From positions 64,001-128,000 of the IMG/VR virus record IMGVR_UViG_3300036766_001364: a DNA stretch of 64,000 nt; one strand, given 5' to 3'. Shown piece by piece: positions 52,639 through 62,225 of the stretch (position 1 is its first letter; every line of letters begins with the position of its first letter). Under the pieces are notes generated by a model. It ran no database searches. It was not told the origin of the DNA and was given only the letters and a program-made list of their open reading frames with translations. The translations under genes were made by a program, and so were the position numbers. Source of the DNA: a virus.

Positions 52639-55137
52639 ATGCCCCGCCTCGAGAGCTCGAGCAGTCTAAGCGGCACGTCGACGCTCTTGGTGTCGTCGCC
52701 GATCGCCGGTTCGGGACGCGCGCTGATCGTCACGGTCTCTTGTCCGTCGTTCGCGCTTGGGTCGACGCGTTTTGTGTCGGCGATGGACCGCGGAGGAGTC
52801 CCGCTCACGCTGATCGCGATCAGGGACGCCAGCGGGCCATCCGCGAAGGCTCACGTCGAGATATGGGGGCTCAACAACCCGACTGCGGGCGCGGCGACGC
52901 TCACGATCACGCTCGCGGGGACGAGCGCCGCGTCGGTGACGGCGGTCACCTCTGTCTGGACCGGAGTCGATCCGTCGACGCCGTGGGTCGATCCCGAGAC
53001 GTACGCCACGACCGGACCCGGCGCCGGAACGACCGTTGCGACGTCGCAGGGCGACGTGGTGATCCACGCTAAGTCGCAGGGAGTGCCGAGCCTGACCTTC
53101 CCCGAGAGAGCGATCGACAGCGGCGCGTACGTGTCGATGCGCGGGGCCGACGCCACAGACGCGAGCACGACAGTGCTGGGGAATGCCGGGACGTCGTACA
53201 CGGCCGGCGCCGCGATCGCTCTGAAGGCGGCCCCGGGGACGGGACTGACGCCGCTCCTCGTGGGCGCGACGTCGCACGTGGAGACGAGCGCGACGTCGGC
53301 CTCTGTCGCCGCCCCCTTGGGGATCCCAGACGGCGCTCTGGTCGTCTTGGTCGCTGCGCTGTCCCCGGCGACGGGATCTGAGGCGATCGGCCCTCCAGTC
53401 GGGTTCTCGCTCGTGATCGACCAGCTCAGCCCGGGTAGCCTGAGCGTCCAGCGGCTCGTCGTCTACACCAAGACCGCGTTCGGCGAAGCTGGGACGTACG
53501 CCGTCGGCGTGAGCGCCGCGAGGAACATCACGCTCGCGTGCATGGCGTTCGCCGACTGCAACAGCGTCAACGCGATCGCGTTCGGGAGCAGCTATTTCAC
53601 GTCTCTGGCGAACACGAACGCGAGCCTGCTCAACAGCTTTCAAGACGATTACCTCCTCAGCGTCGCGGCGAGGTTCGCGGGTTCCGCATCGGCGCAGGAG
53701 CTCACGCTGCCGGCCGGGTGGAAGCAGCTCTTTGACGCGCAGAGCGCGGCGAACGGACAGGGCCTCGAAGCGTGGGGAGCCCAGCTCTGTACGACCCGCG
53801 TCGGGAACAGTTGGACGTACGTGCCCGGGAGCGGGACGGTCCCGTACAGCGTCGCGTGGTTCGCGCTCTGTCTGTCGACGGGACCGACGCTCAACCCGGC
53901 CGTCGTGGCAGAGATCGGGTCGGCATCGGATCCCGATCTCATCGCATACCCATTCGCGGGCGGGACGCTCGGGGCGACGTATCGCAGCTCGGCGGCGTTC
54001 ATCGCGAATGCGCTGGTGGCCCGGTTCTCCCCGGATGGCCGATGGGTCGCGATTGGGTCACTCACTGCTCCCTATCTCAGGATCTATCCGTGGAACAATG
54101 GTCTCGGCGACAATCTGGTCTCCCCCAGCGCATCGTTAGGCGGTACGGTCCTTGATATAGCGTGGTCGCCTGACGGAAAGTTTATCGTGGCGATCGTCGG
54201 TGGCGCGATCAAGGGTTGGGTATGGACTGGATTCGGGTTCGGCGCGCAGCTCGCAGATCCCCCCGGCACGATCTTCGGCTGCAACTCATTGGCGTTCTCT
54301 CATGACGGACAGGCGCTCGCTGTGTTGGGTAACGCGTCCCCATTCATCCATGCGTGGCATTTCTCGAGCGCTGGATGGGGGGCGAAACACGCTAATCCAA
54401 GCGCGGCGATCGTGGGCACATTTGCGATTCCAAAAGCGATCTCTTTCTCGCCAGACAGCGCTTATCTCGCCGTGCCGATGGCAGACACGCTCTCGTCTGT
54501 CAACGTGTACAATTGGAGCGCATCGGGTGGGTTTGGCGCGAAAGTGACGCTTCCGTCGACGACTCCGACGCAGGCCCGTGCGGCGAGGTGGTCGCCCGAC
54601 GGCAAGGCCATCTTCATAGGATCTGGGGGCGGCCTCCTCTACGCCTGGAAGTGGTCGGCCGGGTTCGGGGCGGCGTTCACGGGCGCGACGGTATCTGGGA
54701 TCATCCAGGACGTCGCGGTGGCCCTGACCAACCAGCACGCGGTGGTCGCGTATGGCACGCCGAGCGCGATCTGCGTCTACGCTATCGACACCGTTGCCGG
54801 CACGATCTCTCTGTCGCAGACGGTGAGCCAGAGCGTGGCCGTCGGTTCGGTCACGGTCGCGCCCGTGACTGGCAACGCGGTCGCGCGAGCGCAGGCCGTC
54901 GAGCCCGTCGAGGCGCGCGGGAGAGTCACCGCGACGGCTCTAGCGCCGATCGAATCGCGGAGCCCGGCGGCGGGTGCGGTGTCGCGCGCGTCGGCGCTGC
55001 TCTTCGAGAGCGCGCGCCGCGTATCGGCCCAGGCAGCAGAGCCGTTCGAGTTCATCCTCAATTCGCGCGTGTCAGACTCGGGTCGCGGCGTCGAAGCTAC
55101 GATGTACATTAACCACATCCTGAGGAGGTTCCCGTGA
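52639..55137 (+). CDS. Fibre protein: beta-sandwich repeats, beta-propeller, (I/V)E repeats
   Basis: 832 residues. Residues 1-420 hold two related beta-sandwiches (each with a GW/AGW and YT segment); 430-720 form a seven-bladed-type propeller (ARFSPDGRWVAIGS, IAWSPDGKFIVAI); the end has three (I/V)E repeats (VEPVEARGRVTATALAPIESRSPAAG). The propeller-coding part (about 54000-54560) is visibly less GC-rich than its surroundings, which points to exchange of the receptor-binding domain. Likely host-range determinant. Confidence 0.7.
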   Translation: MPRLESSSSLSGTSTLLVSSPIAGSGRALIVTVSCPSFALGSTRFVSAMDRGGVPLTLIAIRDASGPSAKAHVEIWGLNNPTAGAATLTITLAGTSAASVTAVTSVWTGVDPSTPWVDPETYATTGPGAGTTVATSQGDVVIHAKSQGVPSLTFPERAIDSGAYVSMRGADATDASTTVLGNAGTSYTAGAAIALKAAPGTGLTPLLVGATSHVETSATSASVAAPLGIPDGALVVLVAALSPATGSEAIGPPVGFSLVIDQLSPGSLSVQRLVVYTKTAFGEAGTYAVGVSAARNITLACMAFADCNSVNAIAFGSSYFTSLANTNASLLNSFQDDYLLSVAARFAGSASAQELTLPAGWKQLFDAQSAANGQGLEAWGAQLCTTRVGNSWTYVPGSGTVPYSVAWFALCLSTGPTLNPAVVAEIGSASDPDLIAYPFAGGTLGATYRSSAAFIANALVARFSPDGRWVAIGSLTAPYLRIYPWNNGLGDNLVSPSASLGGTVLDIAWSPDGKFIVAIVGGAIKGWVWTGFGFGAQLADPPGTIFGCNSLAFSHDGQALAVLGNASPFIHAWHFSSAGWGAKHANPSAAIVGTFAIPKAISFSPDSAYLAVPMADTLSSVNVYNWSASGGFGAKVTLPSTTPTQARAARWSPDGKAIFIGSGGGLLYAWKWSAGFGAAFTGATVSGIIQDVAVALTNQHAVVAYGTPSAICVYAIDTVAGTISLSQTVSQSVAVGSVTVAPVTGNAVARAQAVEPVEARGRVTATALAPIESRSPAAGAVSRASALLFESARRVSAQAAEPFEFILNSRVSDSGRGVEATMYINHILRRFP

Positions 55138-58100
55138 GCCTCTCTTCGATCTCGAAGGCGACGTATTTCCCCGCTGGCGCAGCGATGTTCGCGCACCCGA
55201 CGACGCACGAGATCATCGCTGTCTATCAGGCGGGATCGCTCGGAGTCACGGGCCTGGCCTACAGGACGTCGAACGACTTCGGGGCGACGTGGTCGTCCGA
55301 AGCGCAGCTCTCGCCGAGGCAGAACGTGGTCCCTTCGGGCGTCGTCAACCCGGCGACGGGAGACGTCCACCTCGCCTACGGTCAGTACGGAGATCCGTCC
55401 CTGTCGGCGGCGTTCGGCATCTGGGCGCGCTTCCTCGTGTGGAACGGGTCCGGATGGACGATCGGCGGCGAGTTCACGATCGAGGCCGGTGACGGGACAC
55501 AGGGGCTCTCGAATCCGTCGCTGGCGGTCGATCTAAACGGTTTCATCACGGCACTCTACTATCGCAAGACGGCGTCGGCATCGGTCGTCCGCTCGGCCGT
55601 TTCGAACGGACCGTGGGACCTCACAGCGTCCACGACAGCCGACGCCGTCACGCTCGCGCTGGGCGGACCGATCTCGATCTCGACGCGATTCCTCTCCGTC
55701 CTCAACTGGTGGGCGGCGACGTTCCATCAGGACGGCGTGCTCAGGATCACTCGCTCGTCGGCGATCCTGTCGCCGGTGCAGCACGCGCACTCGTGGATCG
55801 CGTCGCAGACGATCTTCTTGCCGACGGCGACCGACGAGATGGACACGTCGTGGAACCCGGCGCCGACGGGGTCTCCCAATGGGCAGCTTGGGATCGCCTA
55901 TCGCAAGGGGACGGCGGGGATCGTCTACAGGACATGGACGGCTTTCACGAACTCCCTGAGCGCCGAGGTCGCGCTGTCGGCGACGGGTCGCTATCCGGCG
56001 ATCGCGAAGTACTTTAAGGACTGGATCGCCGGTTGGTTTGAGCCCGTGTCTGGCGACAAGAACAAGCTCCAGACCGCGTACATGAGCGATCCTGCAACGG
56101 TCTACGGGCTGGACGTCGACCCCGGCTTCGACGGCTGGGGCAACTTGCGGATGCCACTGGACGTCGAGGGTTTTGAGATCCTGCTGTTTCAGTGGTCTGA
56201 CACGGCCGATCCGGGCGTCGACGGGTACACGGTCTATCTGGCGTCTGTGGCGGTCGCCATCTTCAAAGACGTCGTCGACGCGGCTCGCGCGACGGAGTCG
56301 TTCGTTCAGGGCCCATTTGTGTCTGATTCTGCGACGGGCACCGACAGCGTTGTTCAGGCGGGGATCGTCGGCGTCCCGATCTCGGTGTCCGATTCAGCGC
56401 TTGCCGTCGAATCGCTCGTCGTCGGGCCAGACGTGTTCGACACCGCTACGGGTGTCGAGGACCTGACTCAATTCGCGATCCGATTGGCCGTGCCCGACTC
56501 GGCGTCTGCCATCGAGACGATCTCGCTCGTCGCCGACATCGCTGTGGACGACGTGGCGACGGCGGTCGACACGGCGCTGGCGAACGTGCCCGTCTCCGTC
56601 ACCGACGCGGCGGCGGCGACCGAATCGATCTCGATGAAGACGGCGCTCATCGACGCCCTAGCGTCGCCCGTCGAATCTGTGGAGATCGGTCTTCACGTCA
56701 GCGAGACGGCGACTGGCTTCGAGTCTATCGTCTCTGGCCCAGACGTCGCCGATTCTGTTGCAGCGATGGAGGGTCTCGCGATCGGTGTATCTGTCGCTGA
56801 CACGGCGTCTGCGACGGAGTCGTTCGGCAACCTCGCGGTCGACAGGATGCGTCGCGCGATCGCCGTCGCGACGAACTCTGTCGAGGTGTATCCCGGCTAT
56901 AAGAACGGGTGGACGCGCCGCGGACGGGCGCAGTTCGAGGCGGAGCCGCATTCTCGGATGTTCACGTTTGAAGACGTCGATCAGTCGTACGCGGGGATCG
57001 TCTTCATCTGCACGCCCGAGACGCTGTCCGCCTGGAAGAGGATGCAGCGGAGCGTCAACGGCGGAGTCACGTTTTCGCCAGTCGGGCCTCCGCAGATGGC
57101 GTGCGTCGCGCGCGGCGCCGACGGGGCGCTCTGGGGGGTCGGAAACGACGGGAGCAGGCCCGTCAATACCCCCCAGCCGCCGATCGCCGCGGCCGACGGG
57201 ACGGGGGTCATGGGATGGGCAGTGACGCAGCGACAGATCTTCCGTTCAGACGACAGGGGGTTGAACTGGATACGGGTCTACGACGACGCTGATTACGGCA
57301 ATCAGGGGCGCTTCCCGTCGTACGTCCACGTTGCCGCCGATCCGTCAGACCAGAACCGCATCATGGCCTTTGGGGTCGCGCGCGGGTCGGCGTTCCTCGA
57401 CGACGTGCAGATCGCTGCGTCCGTGGACCGTGGCCGGACGTGGACGGTCGCACGGCCGTCTGTGTCGCAGCTGTCGAACTTTCCAGTCTTTGAGTGGGCG
57501 CTCCATTCTGATTCGATCCTGACGGCGCTCGCCGGCGGTCGATTCATGCTCGGGTGCACGACGACCAAGCTTCTCAGAGGGCAGGACCTCGCTTTTTTGG
57601 GCGTAGTCGCCTGGCAGAGTCCGTTCTCATTCGCCGGGTTCGACCAGAACCATTCGACTGCGTTCTGGTCGACGACGTACGCGACGGGCGACATCTGCGA
57701 CGCGTCCGAGTTGGCGGATGGGTCTGTCTACGCGATCACAGACGTGGGGTTCTTGGTGAGCGTCCGCAGCGGAGTGTTCCTGAACGTCGGGAGGTCGCTG
57801 CGCGCGATCGCTTCTGACGGGACGAACGTCTTCGTCGGCTCGTCCGTCGGTGGGCCGCCGACCATCTACGCGTTCGATTCGGGCTTCCACCTCCTGTCGT
57901 CTCTGCCGTTAGACGCGGGTGACTCGGGGATCGTCTCGATGGCCTACGCCTCGGGCAGCCTGTACGCCTCGGTAGGCAACTCACCGGCGCGGCTCGTCCG
58001 CATCGACGTGAGCGACCCGCACAGCATGTCTCGCGTGGGCGCGTTCGACCTGGGAGCGGGCGAAGTCGACCTCCGAGGGCTCACGCTCGGGATCGACGGC

Positions 58101-59354
58101 TTCGTCTACGGCGTGATCTCGAGCAGCCCGGCGCGCGTCTTCCAGTTCGACGTCAGCGGCGCGGTCCCGGCGATCAGTTCGCAAGCGGACGGCGATGCGG
58201 GTGAGAACGTAGGCATCGACCTCGCCGTCCAAGGATCGAACGTGTACGCTCTGGTCAATGGGAGCGTCGTACAGTTCGTCGCGGCTGGTCCGACGATCGC
58301 CCGCTTTCAGGCGACGACCTTCTCGGGGATTGGGGTCGGAGTCGGCGCGTTCGGCCAGTTCGTGGCGGTCCTACAGAGCGTCGGCGGGCGCAGCGTCCTC
58401 TCAAAATATGACTCGCTCTCGGCCCTGGCGCTCATCGTCAGCGCCGACGTCGGGCCGAACCCGTTCAGCATATATGTGTCGGCGGCGGGCAGCGCATACA
58501 TCGGCGTCCTTGAGTCGTTCTCGGTCGCGGGGACGTCGCCGGCTGGGGCGACTTTCCCGACCACGTACACGACACGGGCGCAGATCTCGGCGTACATCGT
58601 CTACGCGATCTCTGGTTCATCGGCTGGGAACCATCAACTCGGTCCGACGGCGATCCTGATAACTGACGATATGGGCATCGCGTGGCTGGCGAGATGGGTC
58701 GACGGTTCGTTCGTCGGGCAGGACGTCGCGCCGTTCGTGGACGCCGCATTCAGAGGATCGAAAGCGTTCGCAGTCCGCAACGACATGGGAGACGCTGGGC
58801 TCGGGCAGCGCGCCCTGTTCAGCGTCGACAACGGGATGACGTGGGATTACGTGCCCGATATTGGCCAGGTGGGTGACCCGACAGCCCCCAGCGCATACGC
58901 GGCGGTGGCCTATGATTTCAAAGCGAAGACGCTCTACATCGGGACGCTCACGGGCGGGACATCGGTGTTCATGATGGATGATCCGTCGTCAGGCCGATGG
59001 GTCGACGTCACAGATAACCTCGCCGACGCCGCCGGCGACGCGACGCCGCAGGTCTCATTCCGTGGTCTCGGGATCCTGTCAGACGTCCTCTCGGTCATCG
59101 ACCCCGAGGTCTCTGACGCTGCGACGGCGGTCGAATCGCTGTCGGTCGACGTGCGTGTCGCCGATGGTTTCACGGGGCTGGACTTCGCCGGGGTCGCCAT
59201 GATCGCGCTCGACGCAGCGACGGCCACCGAGAGCTTCAAGATCGACATACGGACTGGGCTCACTGTGCGCCTCGTCATGTCGCGCGGCGGCCGTACGATC
59301 CTCAGGGTCTCTGGGGCGCGCGAACCGGCGGTCATAGCGAACCCAAATGGATAG
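55134..59354 (+). CDS. Giant fibre protein with Asp-box (sialidase-like) repeats
   Basis: 1406 residues, GTG 55134 overlapping the previous gene. Asp-box/BNR motifs SxDxGxxW are seen at four sites: SNDFGATW (near residue 46), SDDRGLNW, SVDRGRTW and SVDNGMTW, the mark of sialidase-type propellers and other glycan-binding folds. The middle (about 370-590) has VxDxAxAxES repeats of about 20-23 residues (SDSALAVESLVVGPDVFDTATGVEDL), which recur once near the end. Catalytic sialidase residues cannot be confirmed, so a sugar-binding adhesin is the safer call. Confidence 0.7.
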   Translation: MSLSSISKATYFPAGAAMFAHPTTHEIIAVYQAGSLGVTGLAYRTSNDFGATWSSEAQLSPRQNVVPSGVVNPATGDVHLAYGQYGDPSLSAAFGIWARFLVWNGSGWTIGGEFTIEAGDGTQGLSNPSLAVDLNGFITALYYRKTASASVVRSAVSNGPWDLTASTTADAVTLALGGPISISTRFLSVLNWWAATFHQDGVLRITRSSAILSPVQHAHSWIASQTIFLPTATDEMDTSWNPAPTGSPNGQLGIAYRKGTAGIVYRTWTAFTNSLSAEVALSATGRYPAIAKYFKDWIAGWFEPVSGDKNKLQTAYMSDPATVYGLDVDPGFDGWGNLRMPLDVEGFEILLFQWSDTADPGVDGYTVYLASVAVAIFKDVVDAARATESFVQGPFVSDSATGTDSVVQAGIVGVPISVSDSALAVESLVVGPDVFDTATGVEDLTQFAIRLAVPDSASAIETISLVADIAVDDVATAVDTALANVPVSVTDAAAATESISMKTALIDALASPVESVEIGLHVSETATGFESIVSGPDVADSVAAMEGLAIGVSVADTASATESFGNLAVDRMRRAIAVATNSVEVYPGYKNGWTRRGRAQFEAEPHSRMFTFEDVDQSYAGIVFICTPETLSAWKRMQRSVNGGVTFSPVGPPQMACVARGADGALWGVGNDGSRPVNTPQPPIAAADGTGVMGWAVTQRQIFRSDDRGLNWIRVYDDADYGNQGRFPSYVHVAADPSDQNRIMAFGVARGSAFLDDVQIAASVDRGRTWTVARPSVSQLSNFPVFEWALHSDSILTALAGGRFMLGCTTTKLLRGQDLAFLGVVAWQSPFSFAGFDQNHSTAFWSTTYATGDICDASELADGSVYAITDVGFLVSVRSGVFLNVGRSLRAIASDGTNVFVGSSVGGPPTIYAFDSGFHLLSSLPLDAGDSGIVSMAYASGSLYASVGNSPARLVRIDVSDPHSMSRVGAFDLGAGEVDLRGLTLGIDGFVYGVISSSPARVFQFDVSGAVPAISSQADGDAGENVGIDLAVQGSNVYALVNGSVVQFVAAGPTIARFQATTFSGIGVGVGAFGQFVAVLQSVGGRSVLSKYDSLSALALIVSADVGPNPFSIYVSAAGSAYIGVLESFSVAGTSPAGATFPTTYTTRAQISAYIVYAISGSSAGNHQLGPTAILITDDMGIAWLARWVDGSFVGQDVAPFVDAAFRGSKAFAVRNDMGDAGLGQRALFSVDNGMTWDYVPDIGQVGDPTAPSAYAAVAYDFKAKTLYIGTLTGGTSVFMMDDPSSGRWVDVTDNLADAAGDATPQVSFRGLGILSDVLSVIDPEVSDAATAVESLSVDVRVADGFTGLDFAGVAMIALDAATATESFKIDIRTGLTVRLVMSRGGRTILRVSGAREPAVIANPNG

Positions 59355-59363
59355 GAGGAGCGC

Positions 59364-59729
59364 GTGAACACGGTCGCTGAACTCGTCGAGATCGGTCCAT
59401 TCTTCGCGGGGAACACGGGGCCATCGCTGGATTTCATCCTGACGTGGGACACGGGCGGATACGTAGACCTGACAGAAGCGGACGTGCAGGCGTTGATCAG
59501 GCGTTGGGACCCGCGGCGCAAGGTGCCGATCGGTCCCGCGGTGACCAGCGGCCCGTGTGACATCGCGTCAGCGAAAGGCGGAGAAGTGACCTACGAATGG
59601 ACCGACGGAGATCCGATCGATACCGTGCCGATCGACCCGGGATGGTACTACGTGCAGATCGAGGTGACCGACAACCGCGGAAGGCTTCAGCTCGGTCAGC
59701 GCGCGATCTTCGAGGTCCTGCCGTCGTGA
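59364..59729 (+). CDS. BppU-like N-terminal domain protein
   Basis: 121 residues, GTG 59364 with AGGAGCG upstream. LDFILTWDTGGYVDLTEADVQALIRRWDPRRKV and GWYYVQIEVTDNRGRLQLGQRAIFEVLP match the BppU-type beta-sandwich, like the protein at 52279. As last gene of the fibre block it may be the docking adaptor for the large fibres. Confidence 0.65.
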   Translation: MNTVAELVEIGPFFAGNTGPSLDFILTWDTGGYVDLTEADVQALIRRWDPRRKVPIGPAVTSGPCDIASAKGGEVTYEWTDGDPIDTVPIDPGWYYVQIEVTDNRGRLQLGQRAIFEVLPS

Positions 59730-59749
59730 CGCCGGTCGCTTCGCTCTGG

Positions 59750-59781
59750 GGTTTCATACACTCTAGCGAGTGATCTAGGAT
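59750..59781 (+). promoter_or_regulatory. Putative phage promoter, GGTTTC-N20-TAGGAT
   Basis: GGTTTC 59750-59755, TAGGAT 59776-59781, upstream of the scaffold/capsid pair. Very close to the site at 38502. Confidence 0.65.
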
Positions 59782-59832
59782 GCTGAGGATACGCGTCGGT
59801 CCATCCGGCGTAGACCATCCAGGAGCATCTGC

Positions 59833-60687
59833 GTGGGCAGTCGGAAGCCAAGCGGTCTTATCAAGCTCGCTGAGAACCCTGACGACGAAGAATACTTCGA
59901 CGACGATGACGGGTACGGGGACGGCGACGAGCTCGGCGACGACGGCGGAGACGCCGAAGGGGAGATGGAAGACACCGAGATGAAGGGCCGTCGGGTCGTG
60001 GGACCCCGGACCAAGCTCGCGTCTGCCGATCGCCTCGGTCGCATCGAGAACTCGGTCAGTTCGCTCGCGAAGGCGGTGAACGCGATCGCTCGCGTCCAGA
60101 AGGCCATCATCGAGAAGGACATGGACGAAGACGACGTCGACGGCCTTGACGGGTACGAGGACGACGATGACGACGATGACGACGGAGACGGTGGCGGCGG
60201 CGACGAGTCGCGGCTCGACATGAACCGAAACGTCAAGAAGGCCAAGATGAAGAAGGCCAAGACCAAGGCGTCTTCCACGGTCGCGAAGGACGACGCCGCG
60301 TCGTCGTTCGGCGAGAAGGACGACGACACGCCAGGGAACCGCCCGTTCGACCAGACCGGCGTCGGCGACGACGACACGGTCATCCAGGGCGGACCGGGCG
60401 CGGGCCCGGGCCCGATCAGCAAGTCGCGCGAGGCTTACGTGACGCGAAACGAGATGCGCTCGATGATCAGGAACGCGGTGCGCGAGTCGCTCGGCGCTGC
60501 CGGACTGACGGCCATCCACAAGGCCGACGGCCCCATGATCGACGGACCCTCGTCCAAGATCGACAAGTCCGCAGAGCCGGTCGACCTGAGCGACCTGTTC
60601 GTCCAGATGAAGGATCGCTCCTTCAAGCAGATCAACTCCATCCGCGAGGAGATCGGGGATCTGCCGCGCGGCTGGTCGATGCAGTAG
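59833..60687 (+). CDS. Capsid scaffolding-like protein
   Basis: 284 residues from GTG 59833 (AGGAG upstream). Highly acidic runs (DDEEYFDDDDGYGDG; a run of eight Asp), a helical core (RLGRIENSVSSLAKAVNAI), a Lys-rich patch and a helical C-terminus (SFKQINSIREEIGD) give the charge-segregated, flexible look of phage scaffold proteins. It is directly upstream of the major capsid gene, the usual scaffold position. The scaffold would be removed by the prohead protease. Confidence 0.65.
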   Translation: MGSRKPSGLIKLAENPDDEEYFDDDDGYGDGDELGDDGGDAEGEMEDTEMKGRRVVGPRTKLASADRLGRIENSVSSLAKAVNAIARVQKAIIEKDMDEDDVDGLDGYEDDDDDDDDGDGGGGDESRLDMNRNVKKAKMKKAKTKASSTVAKDDAASSFGEKDDDTPGNRPFDQTGVGDDDTVIQGGPGAGPGPISKSREAYVTRNEMRSMIRNAVRESLGAAGLTAIHKADGPMIDGPSSKIDKSAEPVDLSDLFVQMKDRSFKQINSIREEIGDLPRGWSMQ

Positions 60688-60728
60688 GCACGGGCCAAAG
60701 ACACCGAGGCAGGAGAAGGCACGACTCA

Positions 60729-62153
60729 ATGACAACGAAGCTTCCGCTTTCCACGATCAGCAAGTCCGCGATGAGCGGCACCGGCGTCTACCAGCCGAGG
60801 AGCATCCTCGACTGGCTGCAGCGGATGCCGGGCGGCGGGCCCGCTGCGGACCTCAACTACGGGTACTTCGGGCCGCAGAGCTCGATCATCCGCAAGGACA
60901 TCACCACGGCCGGCGACACGTTCGTCGGCACAGACTTCTTCACGAACACCTTCGGGGCGAAGGTGTGGGACTCGCTCAACAGCCAGACCCGCCTGTTCAA
61001 CCTGATCAGGAAGGTGGCATGGGGGAACACCACCGGCTACCGTATTCGGTCTGGCCGCAACACGTCGACGCAGCCGGTCTCTGAGACCGCGGCGCTGCCG
61101 ACGATCGACAAGCCCGACCTCCAGACGATCTTCGTGCAGCCCGGGTTCATCGTCACCTCGCTCGGCGTGAGCGCGCTGGCGCAGTTCCTTGGCACCCTCG
61201 AAGGCGGCATCGGAGACGCGCTCGCCGTCGCCCAGGAATCGGCGATGATCGACCACGTCAAGCGCATCAACCAGATGCTCACGGCGTCGAACAACCAGCG
61301 CGTCGTCGCCGGCGCTTCTGGCAACAGCAACGTGACCGTCGTCGACGCGACGTGGGCGTCGGTCGGAGACGTCTTCCGCGAAGCCGGACAGTCGCAGGAC
61401 ATCGTCTGCACGGTCGGCGGCCTCGCGCTCACTCTCCAGTTCGACCAGACGACGACGACCGACAGGATCCTGTACACCAGGTCCCGCGCCGGCATCTACT
61501 CGGTCGACGACGTCGTCCAGCAGACGGGGCTCCACATCAACGGTTCGACGTTCTCGGGCGCCGAGGCCGGCGGGTACGGCAACCTCGTCGTCGCCGACCG
61601 CGACCCGCTTGCGTGGAACGCGGGCAACGTGTTTGAGTCGGGAGACGCGTCGCTTCGGCACCTCTCGACGGGCATGATCGACCAGGCGATCGACACGGTC
61701 CGCCGCAACGGCGGCGAGCCAGACCTGATCGCCACGGGGATCGAGCAGCTCACGCGGCTCGGGACGATCCTGCAGGCCAACCAGCACTTCATCGGCGAAG
61801 GCACATTCCAGGTGAAGCAGGGCGGCGAGGGCACGCTCCTCGGTTACCCGACGGGCTTCCAGGTCGCCACGTACAAGGGCATCCCCTGCTGGCACGACTT
61901 CGACATCGCCACCAGCTACCAGCAGGCGGCAACGGGCGACGCCAAGCGCGGCGCCAACGCCTACGTCCTCGACACCCGATTCATCGAGATGCCGGTGCTC
62001 TTCACGACCCAGTACCTCGAGAGCCGCGACTACCTGCAGAACAATATGCTAGGCGTGAAGGGAATTTTCCTCACGGCCCTACAGACAAGGTGTTACGATT
62101 TTCGCAAGCAGTCGAAAATCTCCGATTTGAGTGACGGAATCAATCTCACGTAG
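60729..62153 (+). CDS. Major capsid protein
   Basis: 474 residues, ATG 60729. After an N-terminal arm (SAMSGTGVYQPRSILDWLQRM) the sequence has HK97-fold features: GAKVWDSLNSQTRLFNLIRKVAWGNTTGYRIRSGRN, a long helix around IDHVKRINQML, and the P-domain-type end VLDTRFIEMPVLFTTQYLESRD. Gene order scaffold-capsid and the GAGAAGG ribosome site support it. The last 35 codons switch to clearly less GC-rich codons right before a terminator and a homing gene, so the end of the gene was probably replaced by gene conversion. Confidence 0.85.
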   Translation: MTTKLPLSTISKSAMSGTGVYQPRSILDWLQRMPGGGPAADLNYGYFGPQSSIIRKDITTAGDTFVGTDFFTNTFGAKVWDSLNSQTRLFNLIRKVAWGNTTGYRIRSGRNTSTQPVSETAALPTIDKPDLQTIFVQPGFIVTSLGVSALAQFLGTLEGGIGDALAVAQESAMIDHVKRINQMLTASNNQRVVAGASGNSNVTVVDATWASVGDVFREAGQSQDIVCTVGGLALTLQFDQTTTTDRILYTRSRAGIYSVDDVVQQTGLHINGSTFSGAEAGGYGNLVVADRDPLAWNAGNVFESGDASLRHLSTGMIDQAIDTVRRNGGEPDLIATGIEQLTRLGTILQANQHFIGEGTFQVKQGGEGTLLGYPTGFQVATYKGIPCWHDFDIATSYQQAATGDAKRGANAYVLDTRFIEMPVLFTTQYLESRDYLQNNMLGVKGIFLTALQTRCYDFRKQSKISDLSDGINLT

Positions 62154-62179
62154 CAATACGCGAACAACAGTCACCCTTA

Positions 62180-62208
62180 GAGGGCGCCAGAAACGGCGCC
62201 CTCTTCCG
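62180..62208 (+). terminator. Terminator after the capsid gene
   Basis: AGGGCGCC/GGCGCCCT (181-188 with 195-202), six-nucleotide loop, followed by CTTCCGTT. Separates the capsid gene from the homing endonuclease. Confidence 0.7.
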
Positions 62209-62211
62209 TTG

Positions 62212-62225
62212 TATGATGGCATTGA
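62212..62225 (+). promoter_or_regulatory. TATGAT -10 with ATG 7 nt downstream (leaderless start)
   Basis: TATGAT 62212-62217, seven bases, ATG 62225. Confidence 0.45.
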
